Shown here: positions 32,801-42,300 of the stretch, one piece after another | How positions within the stretch are numbered: the first letter of the stretch is position 1 | How the letters are laid out: every line of letters begins with the position of its first letter | Source: Aquatica leii | Taxonomy: Eukaryota; Arthropoda; Insecta; Coleoptera; Lampyridae | Direction of reading: 5' to 3' | Assembly: GCA_035610365.1 (NCBI GenBank) | Contig: CM069432.1 | Coordinates: 279,161,482 to 279,225,481, forward strand | DNA length: 64,000 nucleotides | Translations under genes and position numbers: made by a program | The notes under the pieces: model-generated | Told to the model about the DNA's origin: nothing | Database searches by the model: none | Seen by the model: only the letters and a program-made list of their open reading frames with translations

Positions 32801-34277
32801 TCATCTTTATTCAGTTCGTGTACAAGACGTACATTAAATGGTTGAAGTTTTTTACGTTTCAGCATGGTAGAATTCCTACAGTTGTCTTTATGAAAAGTGA
32901 AACATTTTATTTTCTTCATTTGCTATCGAACGACCAGATCGTTTTGGATCCCTCAAGTTGCCGGTTTATGTAAACTTTTTGATAATACTACTGGATTGGA
33001 AACATTATTGTATAATTGATTAATCTGTGTTTTTGTAGTATTGTGGTTTTGGATGTCAAATGCATCATTTAATTCATGGTATAATAATAGCATATGGACT
33101 AGAAAGAACTTTAATATTAGAATCGCGAAACTGGCAATACCATGAAGGTGGATGGAATGAAGTATTTATGCCTTTAAGTAATAGTTGTATTACCACAGAT
33201 GCTGTGACAACAGTTGACTGGCCAGGTATAGTACTTTTTTAGTAAAGCAATGTATGTAAGCACATAGTGGTTTTTAGGTAGTCCCGATTCTCCGGTGATA
33301 CGTCTACCGCTGGTAGATAGTCTTAGTCCTAGATCTCAATACATGCCAATGGCCGTTCCAGAAGATTTAGTAAATCGTTTAAAAATCATTCATGGTAATC
33401 CAATTATTTGGTGGATTAGACAAATTTTAAAGTATGCATGGAAACTACAACCAAGAACTACACGATACATTAATAACCAAATGGAAAGGTTTGGAATAAA
33501 ACATCCGTTTGTAAGGTAATTGTATTATTATAAAAAGGAATATGTAATTAATTTATCAATCAATTTGTAGCGTTCAAGTAAGACGAACAGATAAGATAAA
33601 CAAAGAATCAAAATTTCACTCAATTGAAAAGTATATGGACGTAGTTGATGAATACTACAATTCAATCGATCTAAAAACTAACATTACAAAACGAAGAGTT
33701 TACATTGCTACCGAGGATTACAGTGTTATTACAGAAACAAAAGCTAAATATCCTCAATACGAAATACTCTATAACCAAAATATACCAACAATACCTAAAC
33801 TTCATCCTATACACTTATTTGATAATATATTTGATCTAATATTAGATATACACATACTACGGCAAAGCGATTTATTAGTTTGTACTTTTTCATCTAATGT
33901 AAGCTAACATACGTAAATAAATCATAAAAACTTTAACACCATTGTTTCAGATATGCAGATTATTGTACACACTTATGGATAGCGATTACATAGATGAATC
34001 TGCAAATCTAATTTCTATTGATTCTGTTTATTATTATAACAACCAAGACTACAATAAACGTAAAGTAATATTAAATCATAACGCAGAAGACGCTAATGAA
34101 ATTGATTTAATTCCTGGCGACATTATCGGTGTCGATGAGTACAGTTTAAATGGTTATTTTTTTGGAACGAATTTTCGCACGAAAAAATCGGGTTGGTTTC
34201 CTAGCTTTAAAGTAGAAGTCCAAATCGAAATTGTTAAGTTTCCTACGTATTCTAATATTGACAATAAAAAAACATAA
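17487..34277 (+). CDS. Fut8: Alpha-(1,6)-fucosyltransferase (FUT8 / insect FucT6), six coding exons
   Basis: The spliced product is about 535 residues, near the 575 of human FUT8. It adds core alpha-1,6-fucose from GDP-fucose to the innermost GlcNAc of N-glycans in the Golgi. The N-terminus is a type II membrane anchor ([19 protein letters not shown]) followed by a coiled-coil stem. Diagnostic FUT8 blocks follow: [54 protein letters not shown], the nucleotide-sugar-binding [27 protein letters not shown] and a C-terminal SH3 domain ([20 protein letters not shown]). Exon phases agree at every junction with GT/AG sites. Coding exons are 17487-17884, 17934-18099, 33039-33225, 33278-33515, 33571-33898 and 33951-34277. 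Intron 2 is 14.9 kb and full of transposons, and the other introns are 49-55 bases. No disabling change is seen. Confidence 0.93.
17934..18099 (+). CDS. Fut8: Fut8 coding exon 2
   Basis: Acceptor ttacattttag precedes it and donor gtaagt follows at 18100. It encodes [19 protein letters not shown] and then [18 protein letters not shown], the strongly conserved start of the FUT8 catalytic region. It ends in phase 0, matching exon 3. Confidence 0.9.
18100..18948. other. Fut8 intron 2, 5' part, no transposon recognised
   Basis: This is AT-rich intron sequence between donor gtaagt and the left LTR at 18949. No open frame matches a family. Confidence 0.5.
18949..19393 (+). repeat. 5' LTR of the macrodomain gypsy element
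   Basis: It begins tgaaacgttgga and ends acgtagca, and carries the word ctcgagaatgattttcaaaa shared with the 3' LTR. Compared with the 3' LTR it keeps about 17 bases near 19300 (around gttcggttaa) that the other lacks. Confidence 0.93.
19395..19412 (+). other. Primer-binding site
   Basis: tggcgtcagtgtgggtt lies one base after the LTR. The TGGCGTCAG start and the spacing fit a tRNA-primed minus-strand start. The sequence is closest in feel to a tRNA-Leu 3' end, but the tRNA is not certain. Confidence 0.6.
19679..20971 (+). CDS. Gag polyprotein (430 aa)
   Basis: Residues 1-140 are a long charged coiled coil with repeated QKMEEN/QKIE units. Residues 165-330 are a gypsy capsid: [44 protein letters not shown] and [15 protein letters not shown]. 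The expected nucleocapsid knuckle survives only as [15 protein letters not shown], with two of the four metal ligands gone. The frame ends at TAG (20969-20971) and protease follows in the same frame, so the stop separates gag and pol. It may be a decayed Tyr codon or a read-through signal. The frame is otherwise intact. Confidence 0.9.
   Translation: MPVTRLQAVKMDAKLFEFLESIKNGQQSMNRKMEEKFHENSQKMEENSQKIEYKLFENTQKIEEKLIKNSRRLKEEIQTSIENQIKIVQEETQADMLNLKEEICESVNDKIEEVQDKLEQKLEKKLRERIQLLEERINQMNCHGEGSVTSKGLIMDHREENTHKFKVVPPNFDGKVPRSTYYKQFEAAATANGWSNKQKATSLIVSLRGEALGILQTVPDHLQENYELLISRLEMRYGDAHLQQVYQAQIKSRVQKAAESLQEFEADIARLARLAYPTAPDTFLEQLAIQTFVDGLRDNETQQTLRLARPKTLDDALVHALKFVAAKQASQRDGHRLCCAAEVPAQTMESIEEIARRRLRVRGVTTLNCDEIGHVRRHRTKPKKRIRRALENLERGEQKRQKVISSSQTPEITIQMASPREQLHSIYLDD
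20972..21679 (+). pseudogene. Retropepsin-like protease and linker
   Basis: Directly after the gag stop and in frame: [17 protein letters not shown], with the catalytic Asp-Thr-Gly intact, then [16 protein letters not shown], the second hallmark of the fold. The stretch to 21679 is the linker to RT. A frameshift at about 21650 moves the continuation ([15 protein letters not shown]) to another frame. Confidence 0.88.
21680..22434 (+). pseudogene. Reverse transcriptase, truncated and mutated
   Basis: The order is normal: [46 protein letters not shown], then [10 protein letters not shown] (22242-22253 encode YLDN). The catalytic YLDD second Asp is Asn. In-frame stops occur at 21797-21799, 21838-21840 and 22077-22079. 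At about 22434 the frame jumps from the RT thumb ([10 protein letters not shown]) straight into integrase, so the connection domain and RNase H are deleted in frame. Confidence 0.92.
22435..23360 (+). pseudogene. Integrase (zinc domain, DDE core, GPY tail)
   Basis: The N-terminal HHCC domain starts at the deletion junction as [14 protein letters not shown]; the second His is Pro here, while CRNCTVC keeps both Cys. The catalytic core retains all three acids: [22 protein letters not shown] and [12 protein letters not shown]. One TGA (22866-22868) lies in frame. A 2-base insertion (extra AT, about 23280) shifts the tail, which continues as [18 protein letters not shown], a stop, then [16 protein letters not shown], the GPY/F module. 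That frame runs on into the macrodomain. Confidence 0.92.
23363..24310 (+). CDS. Integrase tail fused to TARG1/OARD1-like macrodomain and CCCH zinc finger
   Basis: Numbering from 23363: residues 1-30 finish the integrase GPY module ([13 protein letters not shown]). About 85-215 form a macrodomain matching the TARG1/OARD1 type: [64 protein letters not shown]. Human TARG1 uses Lys84 and Asp125 to remove ADP-ribose from Asp/Glu. The equivalents here are Lys147 (23801-23803) and Asp188 (23924-23926), with the same 41-residue spacing. Residues 229-247 are a perfect C-x7-C-x5-C-x3-H finger (Cys229, 237, 243, His247; 24047-24103), a usual RNA-binding type. The frame is open throughout and reads into the 3' LTR, ending at 24310. 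It lies between integrase and 3' LTR, where env or accessory genes sit in other elements. Domain identity is clear; function is inferred. Confidence 0.88.
   Translation: MQRINDVIYRIRKPPRGKPKVVHVDRLAPFADDNHNTQVQVRTRVISSRTRNPIEEMEFEKFMNLYGGSGKARFGVTTEEQQDLFQTQKDYAIAHCVSENLDMSIGVAVVFKKKFGQLDELRRQQPAVGKVLGLRGDGRFVFYLVTKKYSRVKPLYKDLWRTSWSLKREMEFHHVKKLAVSKLGCGLDQLNWTTVRNMLEVVLRGTGIQVLVCSYQPRRILGQEKSIDCYFYGQGSCRNGGSCRYRHDPFYRCRIQSPVLGQNSPKKGAVKRSRSYLQIQEPSRSCYLFSRRYIERYGTLENDFQNVYIYQRNKS
24171..24598 (+). repeat. 3' LTR of the macrodomain gypsy element
   Basis: It is preceded by a purine-rich taagaaaggagcag (24157-24170), a plausible polypurine tract, and followed by the duplicated GTAG. It ends acgtaaca. 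Confidence 0.93.
24603..24950. other. Intronic spacer between two gypsy insertions
   Basis: AT-rich; no gene or repeat recognised. Confidence 0.4.
25158..25175 (+). other. Primer-binding site, tRNA-Lys type
   Basis: tggcgcccaacgtggggc is, from established knowledge, the 18-base primer site used by retroelements primed with tRNA-Lys1,2. The match is complete by eye. Confidence 0.85.
25414..25620 (+). pseudogene. Gypsy C Gag N-terminus
   Basis: A 68-codon frame, with [17 protein letters not shown] and [17 protein letters not shown], resembles the N-terminal domain of insect gypsy Gag proteins. Capsid and nucleocapsid are missing because the frame is followed within about 30 bases by protease. 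Confidence 0.6.
25640..26530 (+). pseudogene. Gypsy C protease and 5' half of RT
   Basis: The protease entry reads [16 protein letters not shown] (Phe replaces Thr/Ser of the catalytic DTG) and continues in another frame with [17 protein letters not shown]. The open frame 25827-26435 then gives the [61 protein letters not shown]. After a frameshift at about 26405 comes [20 protein letters not shown] and LPFGLSNS, where the element is cut off before YxDD. Confidence 0.9.
26552..28120. other. AT-rich intron DNA; possible LTR edge at 27105-27190
   Basis: No gene recognised. The stretch 27105-27165 (tgtaagaatcaaaag then caatcaaaacaataaaata) is a diverged direct copy of 31995-32058, on the two sides of gypsy D. 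It may mark its LTRs. Confidence 0.45.
28121..28860. repeat. 331-bp direct dimer ending in an inverted copy
   Basis: Unit 1 (28121-28451) and unit 2 (28452-about 28770) both begin tctcgtagaaatggagctac, a 331-base spacing, and share cattcgggtgttaaattgat near their ends. Directly after unit 2, 28770-28860 is the reverse complement of the first 140-160 bases of a unit (gcacttgcgtagaacagtta through acttcatagtttcctacatg). The structure is therefore head-tail-inverted. No coding content. Confidence 0.88.
28861..29339. other. No recognisable gene
   Basis: Likely 3' region of minus-strand gypsy D; 29200-29340 on the minus strand may still be decayed integrase or RNase H tail, but it is not readable with confidence. 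Confidence 0.35.
29340..31900 (-). mobile_element. Ty3/gypsy relic D (gag, linker, RT, RNase H)
   Basis: Minus strand, in order: gag with zinc knuckles (about 31700-31080), protease/linker (30832-30434), RT (about 30290-29900) and RNase H (29623-29348). RT shows [20 protein letters not shown] and [15 protein letters not shown] with YLDD intact. RNase H shows [33 protein letters not shown] and VVTDCKSL. Knuckles read [13 protein letters not shown] (first Cys lost) and [14 protein letters not shown]. Integrase is missing or unreadable. Many frameshifts. Confidence 0.88.
30434..30832 (-). pseudogene. Gypsy D protease-RT linker
   Basis: An intact 132-codon frame ([59 protein letters not shown]) matches the region between protease and RT in insect gypsy Pol, ending at the NEYRNCFA motif that precedes the RT fingers. 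Confidence 0.7.
32150..32960 (-). pseudogene. Tc1/mariner-superfamily transposase relic (DDE_3 type)
   Basis: Minus-strand pieces align in order with the IS630/Tc1-type transposases common in insects: [17 protein letters not shown] (about 32820), [12 protein letters not shown] (about 32750), [20 protein letters not shown] (about 32560-32500) and a late TP...RMQ region near 32300. The catalytic Asp of FQQDGAP is Asn here. Frames shift repeatedly and no terminal repeats were identified. It ends about 80 bases before Fut8 exon 3. Confidence 0.65.
33039..33225 (+). CDS. Fut8: Fut8 coding exon 3
   Basis: Acceptor tgtttttgtag; the frame opens [14 protein letters not shown] and runs through [20 protein letters not shown], ending one base into a Gly codon at donor gtatag. 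This is the Cys-rich start of the GT23 catalytic domain. Confidence 0.95.
33278..33515 (+). CDS. Fut8: Fut8 coding exon 4
   Basis: Acceptor gtttttag; it completes the Gly codon and encodes [20 protein letters not shown] and GIKHPFV, ending in phase 2 at donor gtaatt. Confidence 0.95.
33571..33898 (+). CDS. Fut8: Fut8 coding exon 5
   Basis: Acceptor caatttgtag; it carries [20 protein letters not shown], the GDP-fucose-binding Arg-Arg motif of the family, and ends LVCTFSSN in phase 0 at donor gtaagc. Confidence 0.95.
33951..34277 (+). CDS. Fut8: Fut8 coding exon 6 with SH3 domain and stop
   Basis: Acceptor attgtttcag; it opens ICRLLYTLM and ends with the SH3 domain ([42 protein letters not shown]) that distinguishes FUT8 from other fucosyltransferases. 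The TAA stop is at 34275-34277. Confidence 0.95.
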   Translation: MCRLLYTLMDSDYIDESANLISIDSVYYYNNQDYNKRKVILNHNAEDANEIDLIPGDIIGVDEYSLNGYFFGTNFRTKKSGWFPSFKVEVQIEIVKFPTYSNIDNKKT

Positions 34278-35787
34278 TAATTTTTAACTAAACAGGATAT
34301 TATACTGTTCTTAAATCAATATTAAAGGAGGAACTAATCTACATTACCTATAATCATTTTTGTTTGTTTTTGATCCTTATTTAAAACACTGCTGTAGCTT
34401 TGTACTTGATAATTGACAGTTGTTATCTAAATAATTCCCAAGCTTGCATTAAAAAGATTAGAACATCTTCTACGTTTGGAAGTTGCTAACGTTTTGTCCA
34501 TTTTTGTTAAGGGCTCCACCAGAGCGTGAAAGAAATCGAAAACTTAAAGAAGTAAAGGATAATCTAACAAAGAATTACTACAAAGTTAGATAATCAACTT
34601 GTGAACTAAGCCAGATTCTAAACTCCATAGAAGCAAATCAGAAAGTTTTTTCAACTATTTGCTCCGTGAAAACTGTTATGTAGGTATATTATGTAATAAA
34701 AAATACAACACTGATTGAAGAACGTTTAAAATACATTAATTAAAAGCAAAATAATTTGACCACGGCAAGCAATCGTAAGCACAGACCTCAAGGTAATGGG
34801 TTTGAATGAAAATAACTACAAAGATGTGAACTCCTTAAATTTATTAATTATAACTTAATTAACTATTTACATTAAAGAACAATATTTGAATTAAACACAT
34901 TAGAAATAAAACAGGATTTAAAATAAAATATTTGGACGCCAACCACATTTAAGTGATGAATAAAAAGCGTAAAATCTTACACCTAATAAGTAATTAATAT
35001 TAAATGCAAAAAAATAGTAAACGGTAAACTTGTTATCGAGTGAAGCTTTAATAACACAATTTGATTATTTGAAGATAAAATGCAGCATCTTAATTTTAGT
35101 TGACCATGTTCAATATAACGTTATCGGATATCTTCTATTTTTAGCACATACTTGGTTAACGTGATAAAATTCTTCAACAGGAATAAATACCAATGTATAA
35201 TAAAACTTCAATAACGGAAAATCCATTAATTAAACGACTAATCCAAAAATGAAACGAAATACCAGTAAATAAAAAGATCCAGAATAAAAATCCAATAAAC
35301 GTAAAGATCCAATAAAAAGAAATATCCAAATAAAAAACAAAAGACCCTAAATATAAATAATTAGAATTGTTTTTTTTTTAAATGACATCATGTACTCACG
35401 TCACACCTTCAATGTAACGGTCTTCAAAATAACTTCCTTTGTCTAACTATTGCGCAATATTGCGAAGTCACTAAAAATGTTGAATTCAATAGAAAAATTA
35501 TATCAGAATAAAGGTAAACTCACCAATAATTAGATGGAATGAATAAAAATTAAATTACATGCGTTTTTACGCCATAATCAAGAAAATGTGTCTTCTCCGC
35601 ATCACTACGACACGCACGCCAAGATTGTTCAAACGAAAATGCTAGTTTCAGCTACAACTCAGGTAGATTTGAAACAACGTGACGTTGCCATTGTTGCCAA
35701 ACTGAATAAATTTACGTGCAATATTAGTTGCAGAAAATAAATGAATGTAAAATTGAATTTTAATGTAATGAATTCAAACGGGACGTT
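34278..35787. other. Downstream of Fut8; no gene recognised
   Basis: This should contain the Fut8 3' UTR. aataaa words occur (for example about 34904 and 34960), but the real poly(A) site cannot be chosen by eye. The rest is AT-rich with no open frame of interest. Confidence 0.4.
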
Positions 35788-37320
35788 ACAGTTACCGTAA
35801 AAAATAAAACTCGGCGACACGCATCGAACAAACTGGTTGAAGCGATTTGTGATGCTCCCAAACCTTTTTCACCAGAACATTTCCAATTCTTCTTAGGCAA
35901 AGCTATATATTACAGCTCGTTCATTCCGGACCTATCTACTTTGAATCGTGTGTTACGCGACATGCTACGCACCGAACCATTCGCATTGAGACAATAAGCC
36001 GATATAGCATACGCCAACATTAAAAACATTCTCATTTTACCACAAATACGGATGAGCTATATCATACCCGATAATGCTCGCTACTGATGCCAGTAAAACA
36101 GGTTTGGGAGCTATCTTAGCTCACCGACTAGAAACTGGAGAAGAACAACCAATTGCTTATGCTAGCCGTACTATGAGCACAACAGAGTAGCGTTACCCAC
36201 AAATAGACAAAGAAGCTTTCGCTATTGTTTGGGTAGTACAAAAATTTTTCCATTATTTGTACGCACATCACTTCATGATAATTACCGTTTACAAACCACT
36301 GACGCAAATCCTGCATCCAGAGAAGTCTCTGCATCAGTCGCATGGCAAACTACGACGATTATCTGGCACACTTCAACTTTGATGTCATTTTCAAGTCTAC
36401 TAAAGAAAATGCAAATGCCGACTACTGTTCTCGATTAGCATCACCTACAAATAGTGACGTTGTTAACAAACTTTTTCTACACGAAGGAAAAAAAAAATAA
36501 AGGAATACAATGATTTCGATAATTTTACATTGTACTAGATTAAGCAACTTCCTGCTCGTGTCAACAATATAGCGAAAGAGACACGAAAAGATTCTCATTT
36601 AGGCAAGATTATCCAGTTGTTAGAAACAGTACGAAACCTGACACGTTATGGGTATAAATCACCGGAAGCTAATTACACCTTGGCAGCGAATTGCATATTA
36701 TTTGAATACCGCGTGGTCGTACTACCACCACTTCAAAAAAATATCTTAGACAACCTGCATGTAGCCTATATAAGGATTTATGTTTTGGCGATAAAACGAT
36801 GCCGATATCGAACGTATTTCCAAATCGTTTCCTGAATGTGCAAAACATGGAAACACTCCGCCTAAATTCCGAGTTCATCATTGGGAGTAACCGAAGAGGC
36901 CCTGGCAACGTATTCACATAGACTACGCAGGCCTGGTCAAGGTTACTGATTGTCGTAGATGCCTACAGCAAATGGCTAGAAGTCAAATGTACTAACTCTA
37001 CAACAACCGCAGCAACAATTGCAGTTTTGGATGAGTTGCTTGCCACGTATGGGACACCAGTGACTATTGTTTTGGATAACGGACTACAATTTACAGCCGC
37101 TGATTGCAAACATTTTTGCAAACAAGTAGTGTGAAATACTATAGACTAACTGCTTCATACGATCCTTTAACTAATGGCCAGGCAGAACGTTATGTACAGT
37201 CAGTTAAAGATTCTTTGAAAACGGTGTTACGGAAGAACTTAAACGAGTTTCTGCGACAACACAAGAAAGCTCCACATTGTACAACTGGTCAACCACCTAT
37301 TTGTTACACTGGTTTTCTGG

Positions 37321-38040
37321 TAACAAAGAATAAGTGACGGCTAACCCAGTTTCCCCGAAGAGGGAGTCGCAGGCTTTGTGATTTTAAATTATAAATTAAA
37401 TATAAAAATGCGCCAAAACGATGAAAAAAACTAAATTAGGAAGATATCGTTTAACTATACCCGCAGCTGTAAAAGAACAAATAACACAATAGAAGTGATA
37501 ACACAGAATATATATTTATTGTATCACAGAAGAAATTGTAGTAGAAGAAGTAGTCAACGTGGGTTGACATCACAGGCCAAGTATGTTACGCTCTTTGACT
37601 GGGCAACACGTCGCACATCAAAGTGCCCTAATGGATCTAACTTTTACATTTAACGACGGAATGACTTTACTTTATTAAGCTAAATTACAAGAATACCAAT
37701 ATCAAAAGTATAGAAAATCAAAGCGCGTCCGATAAGTATGTCGCACACAAAAAAGAGTTTAACATTAATTGTGATTACATCCTAGTGTGTACGTGTGGCT
37801 ATTCCAATAATCGACATAACCAACAAAGTAAAATAGAAAATACAATACTTGCAGATGTGTATTATTGAGTAGAGGATTAGCTAATTCGGTACCAGTATGA
37901 CTTAAAACGTAATATGCAATTTGACACAAAGCGTACATATAGTGTTAGCACAAGTAATTTGATTTAATGCATACGATATTTGACGTAAAAGAATGCGTCG
38001 AGCTTTCCTCTTATTAACTTCGCACTTGTGTAAGTAATTC
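37321..38040 (-). repeat. Dispersed repeat copy 2, inserted in gypsy E
   Basis: The gypsy E frame ends in the integrase region at about 37320 and its C-terminal tail resumes near 38050-38240. The material between carries gtcgcaggctttgtgat (37368-37384), and about 37321-37520 is the inverted counterpart of 16060-16270. It is therefore probably an insertion (perhaps a solo LTR) inside the retrotransposon. Confidence 0.55.
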
Positions 38041-38235
38041 TTCCCATAAAATGGAGTTGAACCCCTTAGCCTTCAGTGGGCTGACGTCATGGAAGCTTTT
38101 CGACAAGCAGGTGTTACCAACGTCACTGATAAGGTTACAGGTTGAGGGATCGATTCCGCCCAAAAGAAGCTTTCACTCAACAATACCTAGGGTTCCTCCG
38201 AATATTCACGTGGGGTGGCGTGAAACAATTTAATA

Positions 38236-38655
38236 ATGAAAGCCTTGTTGAGAAATATTCGAACACGTTTAGATTTAATTAATGCTAGAATAACCGAGAA
38301 GCTACAGATTGAAGTTGAAACAACGTTTAGAGTCTTTCAACCTGCTCAACCCGTATATTTCCTTTTTGACAATCCACAAATAAACAAATGGATTTCAGGA
38401 ATTGTCGTCACTCGCTTAGGTGATCTTCATTACGAACACGGCTATAATAATCAACGATTTAAAATACATGTTGACCAAGTCAAATCTCGAGTGGATTCAA
38501 CACCAATAGCCTCGGTGCCATCTGAACCATATCAAAGAATCCGTTTTTATGAAAACGACAACACACCACCCGCAGGACAATTTACCACACAAGAACTTGT
38601 TATACGGCCAGCAGCGCAACAACAGACAACCAATCTTCAGACCAGACATCAGTGA
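38236..38655 (+). pseudogene. Gypsy E Pol C-terminal tail
   Basis: A 139-codon open frame (IRTRLDLINARITEKLQIEV, RVFQPAQPVYFLFDN, WISGIVVTRLGDLHYEHG) corresponds to the region after the integrase core in insect gypsy Pol, with a PVYFLFD block like the SH3-like GPY region and a Gln/Pro-rich end. It follows the inserted repeat and precedes the right LTR stub. Confidence 0.65.
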
Positions 38656-39089
38656 TACCTCGTAGAACGGGACGTTTTTGACGCCCCCCACAACCGTACG
38701 CTCCATGAGTATTTATGTGTGGCAATACACCCCTGAGGAGATAGGAAATGTTATGTATGTTACCGTAAAAAATAAAACTCGGCAACAGTGTAGAAATACG
38801 AATAGTGGTGGTTAACCTATGTGTAATTCATATATTAAATTATAGTTCTAAATCTTATTTTATGTATTCACTTTCTAGAAATAACTTTTAATGTGCTGTT
38901 GAGTTTTCTATAAAACATCTTTCCTGCCACATCTCAGATCTCATTCGTATTCAAGCTTGCAAAACTTGAGAAAACACATTCTATTCTGTCAGACAACAAA
39001 GATTCACTTATTATTATCGAGCTAATCTGTTTTGTCATGGCAAAGATTTGAGATTGGTTCCTCTTATTAATAAGTGTTTATCATAAACT

Positions 39090-39370
39090 TACTTTTAATT
39101 GCACAACAAGTTTTACGAACAAGTGTCGGGCGCCGTTATAGACTCACTCTTATTTCCTGATGTAATTAACATTTTTATGGAATACGTTGAAACGGTTGCT
39201 TTGGAATCTTCCATGTTAAAACCTATAGTCTGGTTTAGGTATCTTGATAACACGTTTATTGTTTGGTCTCATGGTTGTCTTGAATTGTCTAGGTTTCTTG
39301 ACACCCTGATACCAAATTCACTATGGAAATCGAAAAGAATGGTTCTCTCGTATTTTTCGACGTATTTGTG
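39090..39370 (+). pseudogene. Penelope-like element RT fragment
   Basis: The frame reads HNKFYEQVSGAVIDSLLFPD, INIFMEYVETVAL, then KPIVWFRYLDNTFIVWSHG. This is the Penelope RT block (FYxQ, G-x2-MGSPLSP, NIFM, KP-x-W-x-RYVDDT-x-W), with YVDD changed to YLDN and the GSPLSP core lost. No GIY-YIG domain is found nearby, so it is a short 3'-truncated relic. Confidence 0.8.
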
Positions 39371-39398
39371 ACATGTTCACCCGACGGACTTTAGACTT

Positions 39399-42300
39399 TT
39401 AAGAATTTATTTTGACGTTCCAATCGATATCTTGATGACCCCATGCCAACGTATTACATGTACCAGGTATTATAAATCGTTTATCGTCGGAAGAACACAA
39501 AGCCGTTTTATTTATAAGGTCTGCGTGTAGATCATGTAAAGTAGATCTAAACACATAGATTTTACACATTATAGTTTCCTTCTCACCTTCAGCAACTTGT
39601 TTAAAATCCAGTTCACTAATATCGCGTTGTATTACATATTTTCGCACACCTTTAGCTTTTTTAATAACTTGATCCCCGACATTAACACAATAACACTTGG
39701 CTCCAGCACCGTAGAAACTATGAACTGCTGTTCCACCAAATTCGTCCTTCATTTTACCTACAACAAAAGTAGTAATTGGAATATTCTGTCGATTATTCTT
39801 TTTATAATTAGAAGTAACATATTCATTTAGCTGCATTTTCATATCTTCGTAAACATCAGGTGTTTGTATTTCTACTATTAAGCTGTCTGTATCCGTGTAC
39901 AATAATTTTACGTTTTGTTCATATTTTGATCGTAACAATTCATAAAAAAACCGGTACATTACAATTTTTGATATATCTAATATCGTAAATCCAACATATA
40001 CAGGTTTATTGTATACAACAGCTGTTTTGGACAGTTCTATGGCGTATAACTTTTCAGTGAACCTGGTCACTTGCTTAAAAGTTGGTTTAGCCACGTAAGC
40101 CTCTAATCCTAAGCGTTTCCCAATGTTTTCCCAATGAGTTAATAGACGTATATTTCTTTGCTTATCCACATTTTCCATTGTTTTTCCAAATACACCGTTA
40201 TTCATCAGTTTGTAAAAATCCTTTTCAAATTTCGTATTCACCTCATTTCGTAACCTGGTGTTTAAATCGATGTAACTTTGTAGCCATGACTTTGCTGAAA
40301 TTTTAATATTCTATGTGTATGAGTAAGTACCAATCCATACTTATGCTGTTTTATCATTTAAATTTGGAATGAGTTTTTTCTGGGATAAGGTTGAACCTGG
40401 AGGACAAATACTTTCTGAACAGAACGGTAAATTGTTGTGATCGTCATGTAAATTATCTGGATAATGTAAATCCACTTCTAATACGTACCCCTCTTCAGCA
40501 TCGTCGGGTATGTTACGTTAAAAGAGTCCACAGCTTCAGACGATAACCAAGTAAATCCTGTACGAGGTAAATACTCTCGCATTGAGTGTCCATATAAATT
40601 TGTGAAATCTAAGTACATAGTGTATGATGTAGGGTTTTTAGAATTAAAGCTTGGAATATATGGGTTATTGGCTAGAGATTTTCGTTTAATGCATGTACTT
40701 ACACCTCCGCGAATACCTTTCTTGAAAAAATGGTACATATCCATATCAGTCAAAAGCTCTAATTCTACTTGCGTATGTTGCAGCATTGCGTCCCAAGCCA
40801 GACCAGGAGCCGTAATATATTGAGCTGGATCTAAATCATAAATTTTTTGACAGAGTACACGAAAATTTTCAAATACATCAGTTAATAGTAACACATCACA
40901 AGATAGGTATACGTCGAAATAATCTCCAAGCGATTTACACTGAAACGTTATTCATGTGCTTGTAGCACGTTGATAATCTTCTTTAGAAGTATGTAGCTCT
41001 CGAAGAGTGTCGCAAAAATCTTCTTTTTTTGGTAAACAGCATTCACTTAATTTTGTGTAGTTGTCCACGTAAGAATATGGAAAAATCCCTTTCACTCTTG
41101 CCAGGTTAAACTTTTGATCATCAGAATAAAATTTTCGTGAACTGGTACATTGCTCATCTGCAAGAGTTTGTGCTAACGCGTCTAAGGATGAAGCCAGAAA
41201 ACGATAACTGTCAAGAAATCGTACACGCAGGTGCACATCTTCCATTTTTCCATTTTCTTTAGGTGTTCTATCACTAGTAGTCTCTTGCTGAACGTGATAT
41301 ATTTTTCTTTGGATTTTGGAATTACATCGACCTCTTCTTTTTCTAAACCCAACTGTTTTATAAATAAATGTGCATCATACCCGCTTAGGTTATGAAAAAA
41401 TATTGGTATAAAGTTAGGTATTTTATAATTAAGGTTACATGTAGAATGTGCTGCGCCACGATATCTTCCTGTAAGATGAGAATGATCTTTTACTTTTGGA
41501 TTGCCAGGGTTACCAAATTCTGTCTTGCAAATGAAGCATTTTTGTGCCGCTTCATACTTAACCAATCGGTTTCGACTCTTTTAAATGGTTAGAATATATT
41601 TGATGTATGTCCGATACTAACCAGTTAATAAATGTTCTAGCAGCATCTACACCACGATACAGTTTTAAACGAGACCATTCATCGTTCTCAGTAGATTTAA
41701 TGTAGTACGCGATAGCATATAGTTCATGCTTACATGTTTTGACAGTGAAGGGATCCTTTGGATTAGGAAACGCCGTATGTACAGGTATAAGCAATGACTC
41801 AAAATCAGCATATATGACAAACGGAACAGACATTTTTTATGGAAATTATTAAATTTAAGCACATTATCATACGTAATTGCACCGGTTGTATCGATTGTAG
41901 CATTATGTGTGGGTAATTTTGTGTAGACATAATTACAATCATGTGTTACGTGTTGTTGAAGCAGTTGTTCATTTCTAAAGTAATGTAAACAGGAATCCTA
42001 TAAATGTTTTGCACCGTTCCGGGTTGTTAACTGTGTACTCACCAATCGCGAAAAATTCTTGATCCAAAAATAATGATGAGAACCCGTGTTGTTTTCTATT
42101 AACAATAAATTATTGTGAGTATTCTGCTTCCTTTTCGTGTAATACAGTGGTCCCACAACTTCAATTCTTCTTGTTTCTTGTTCTGTAATTTCTTCTAATC
42201 CGTACACGTTAACCGATATGTTTTTGTTGTCTTCAAACTTTCCAGTATCAGTTAGTTTCATAGGGAAAGTAATACCATTCCAATTGCAAAAGGGTAGAAA

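Larger units (their letters stand above)
35788..38790 (+). mobile_element. Ty3/gypsy relic E (RNase H, integrase, Pol tail) between LTR stubs
   Basis: A 31-base direct repeat, gttaccgtaaaaaataaaac followed by tcggc(g/a)aca, occurs at 35788-35818 and 38758-38788, which looks like the inner ends of two LTRs. Between them are RT end (FSPEHFQFFLGKAIYYSSF), RNase H (ATDASKTGLGAILAHRLETG, QIDKEAFAIVW), integrase (36600-37337: VDAYSKWLEVKCTNS, IVLDNGLQFT, YDPLTNGQAERYVQSVKDSL) and a Pol tail (38236-38655). gag, protease and most of RT are missing. Frameshifts are abundant. Confidence 0.85.
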
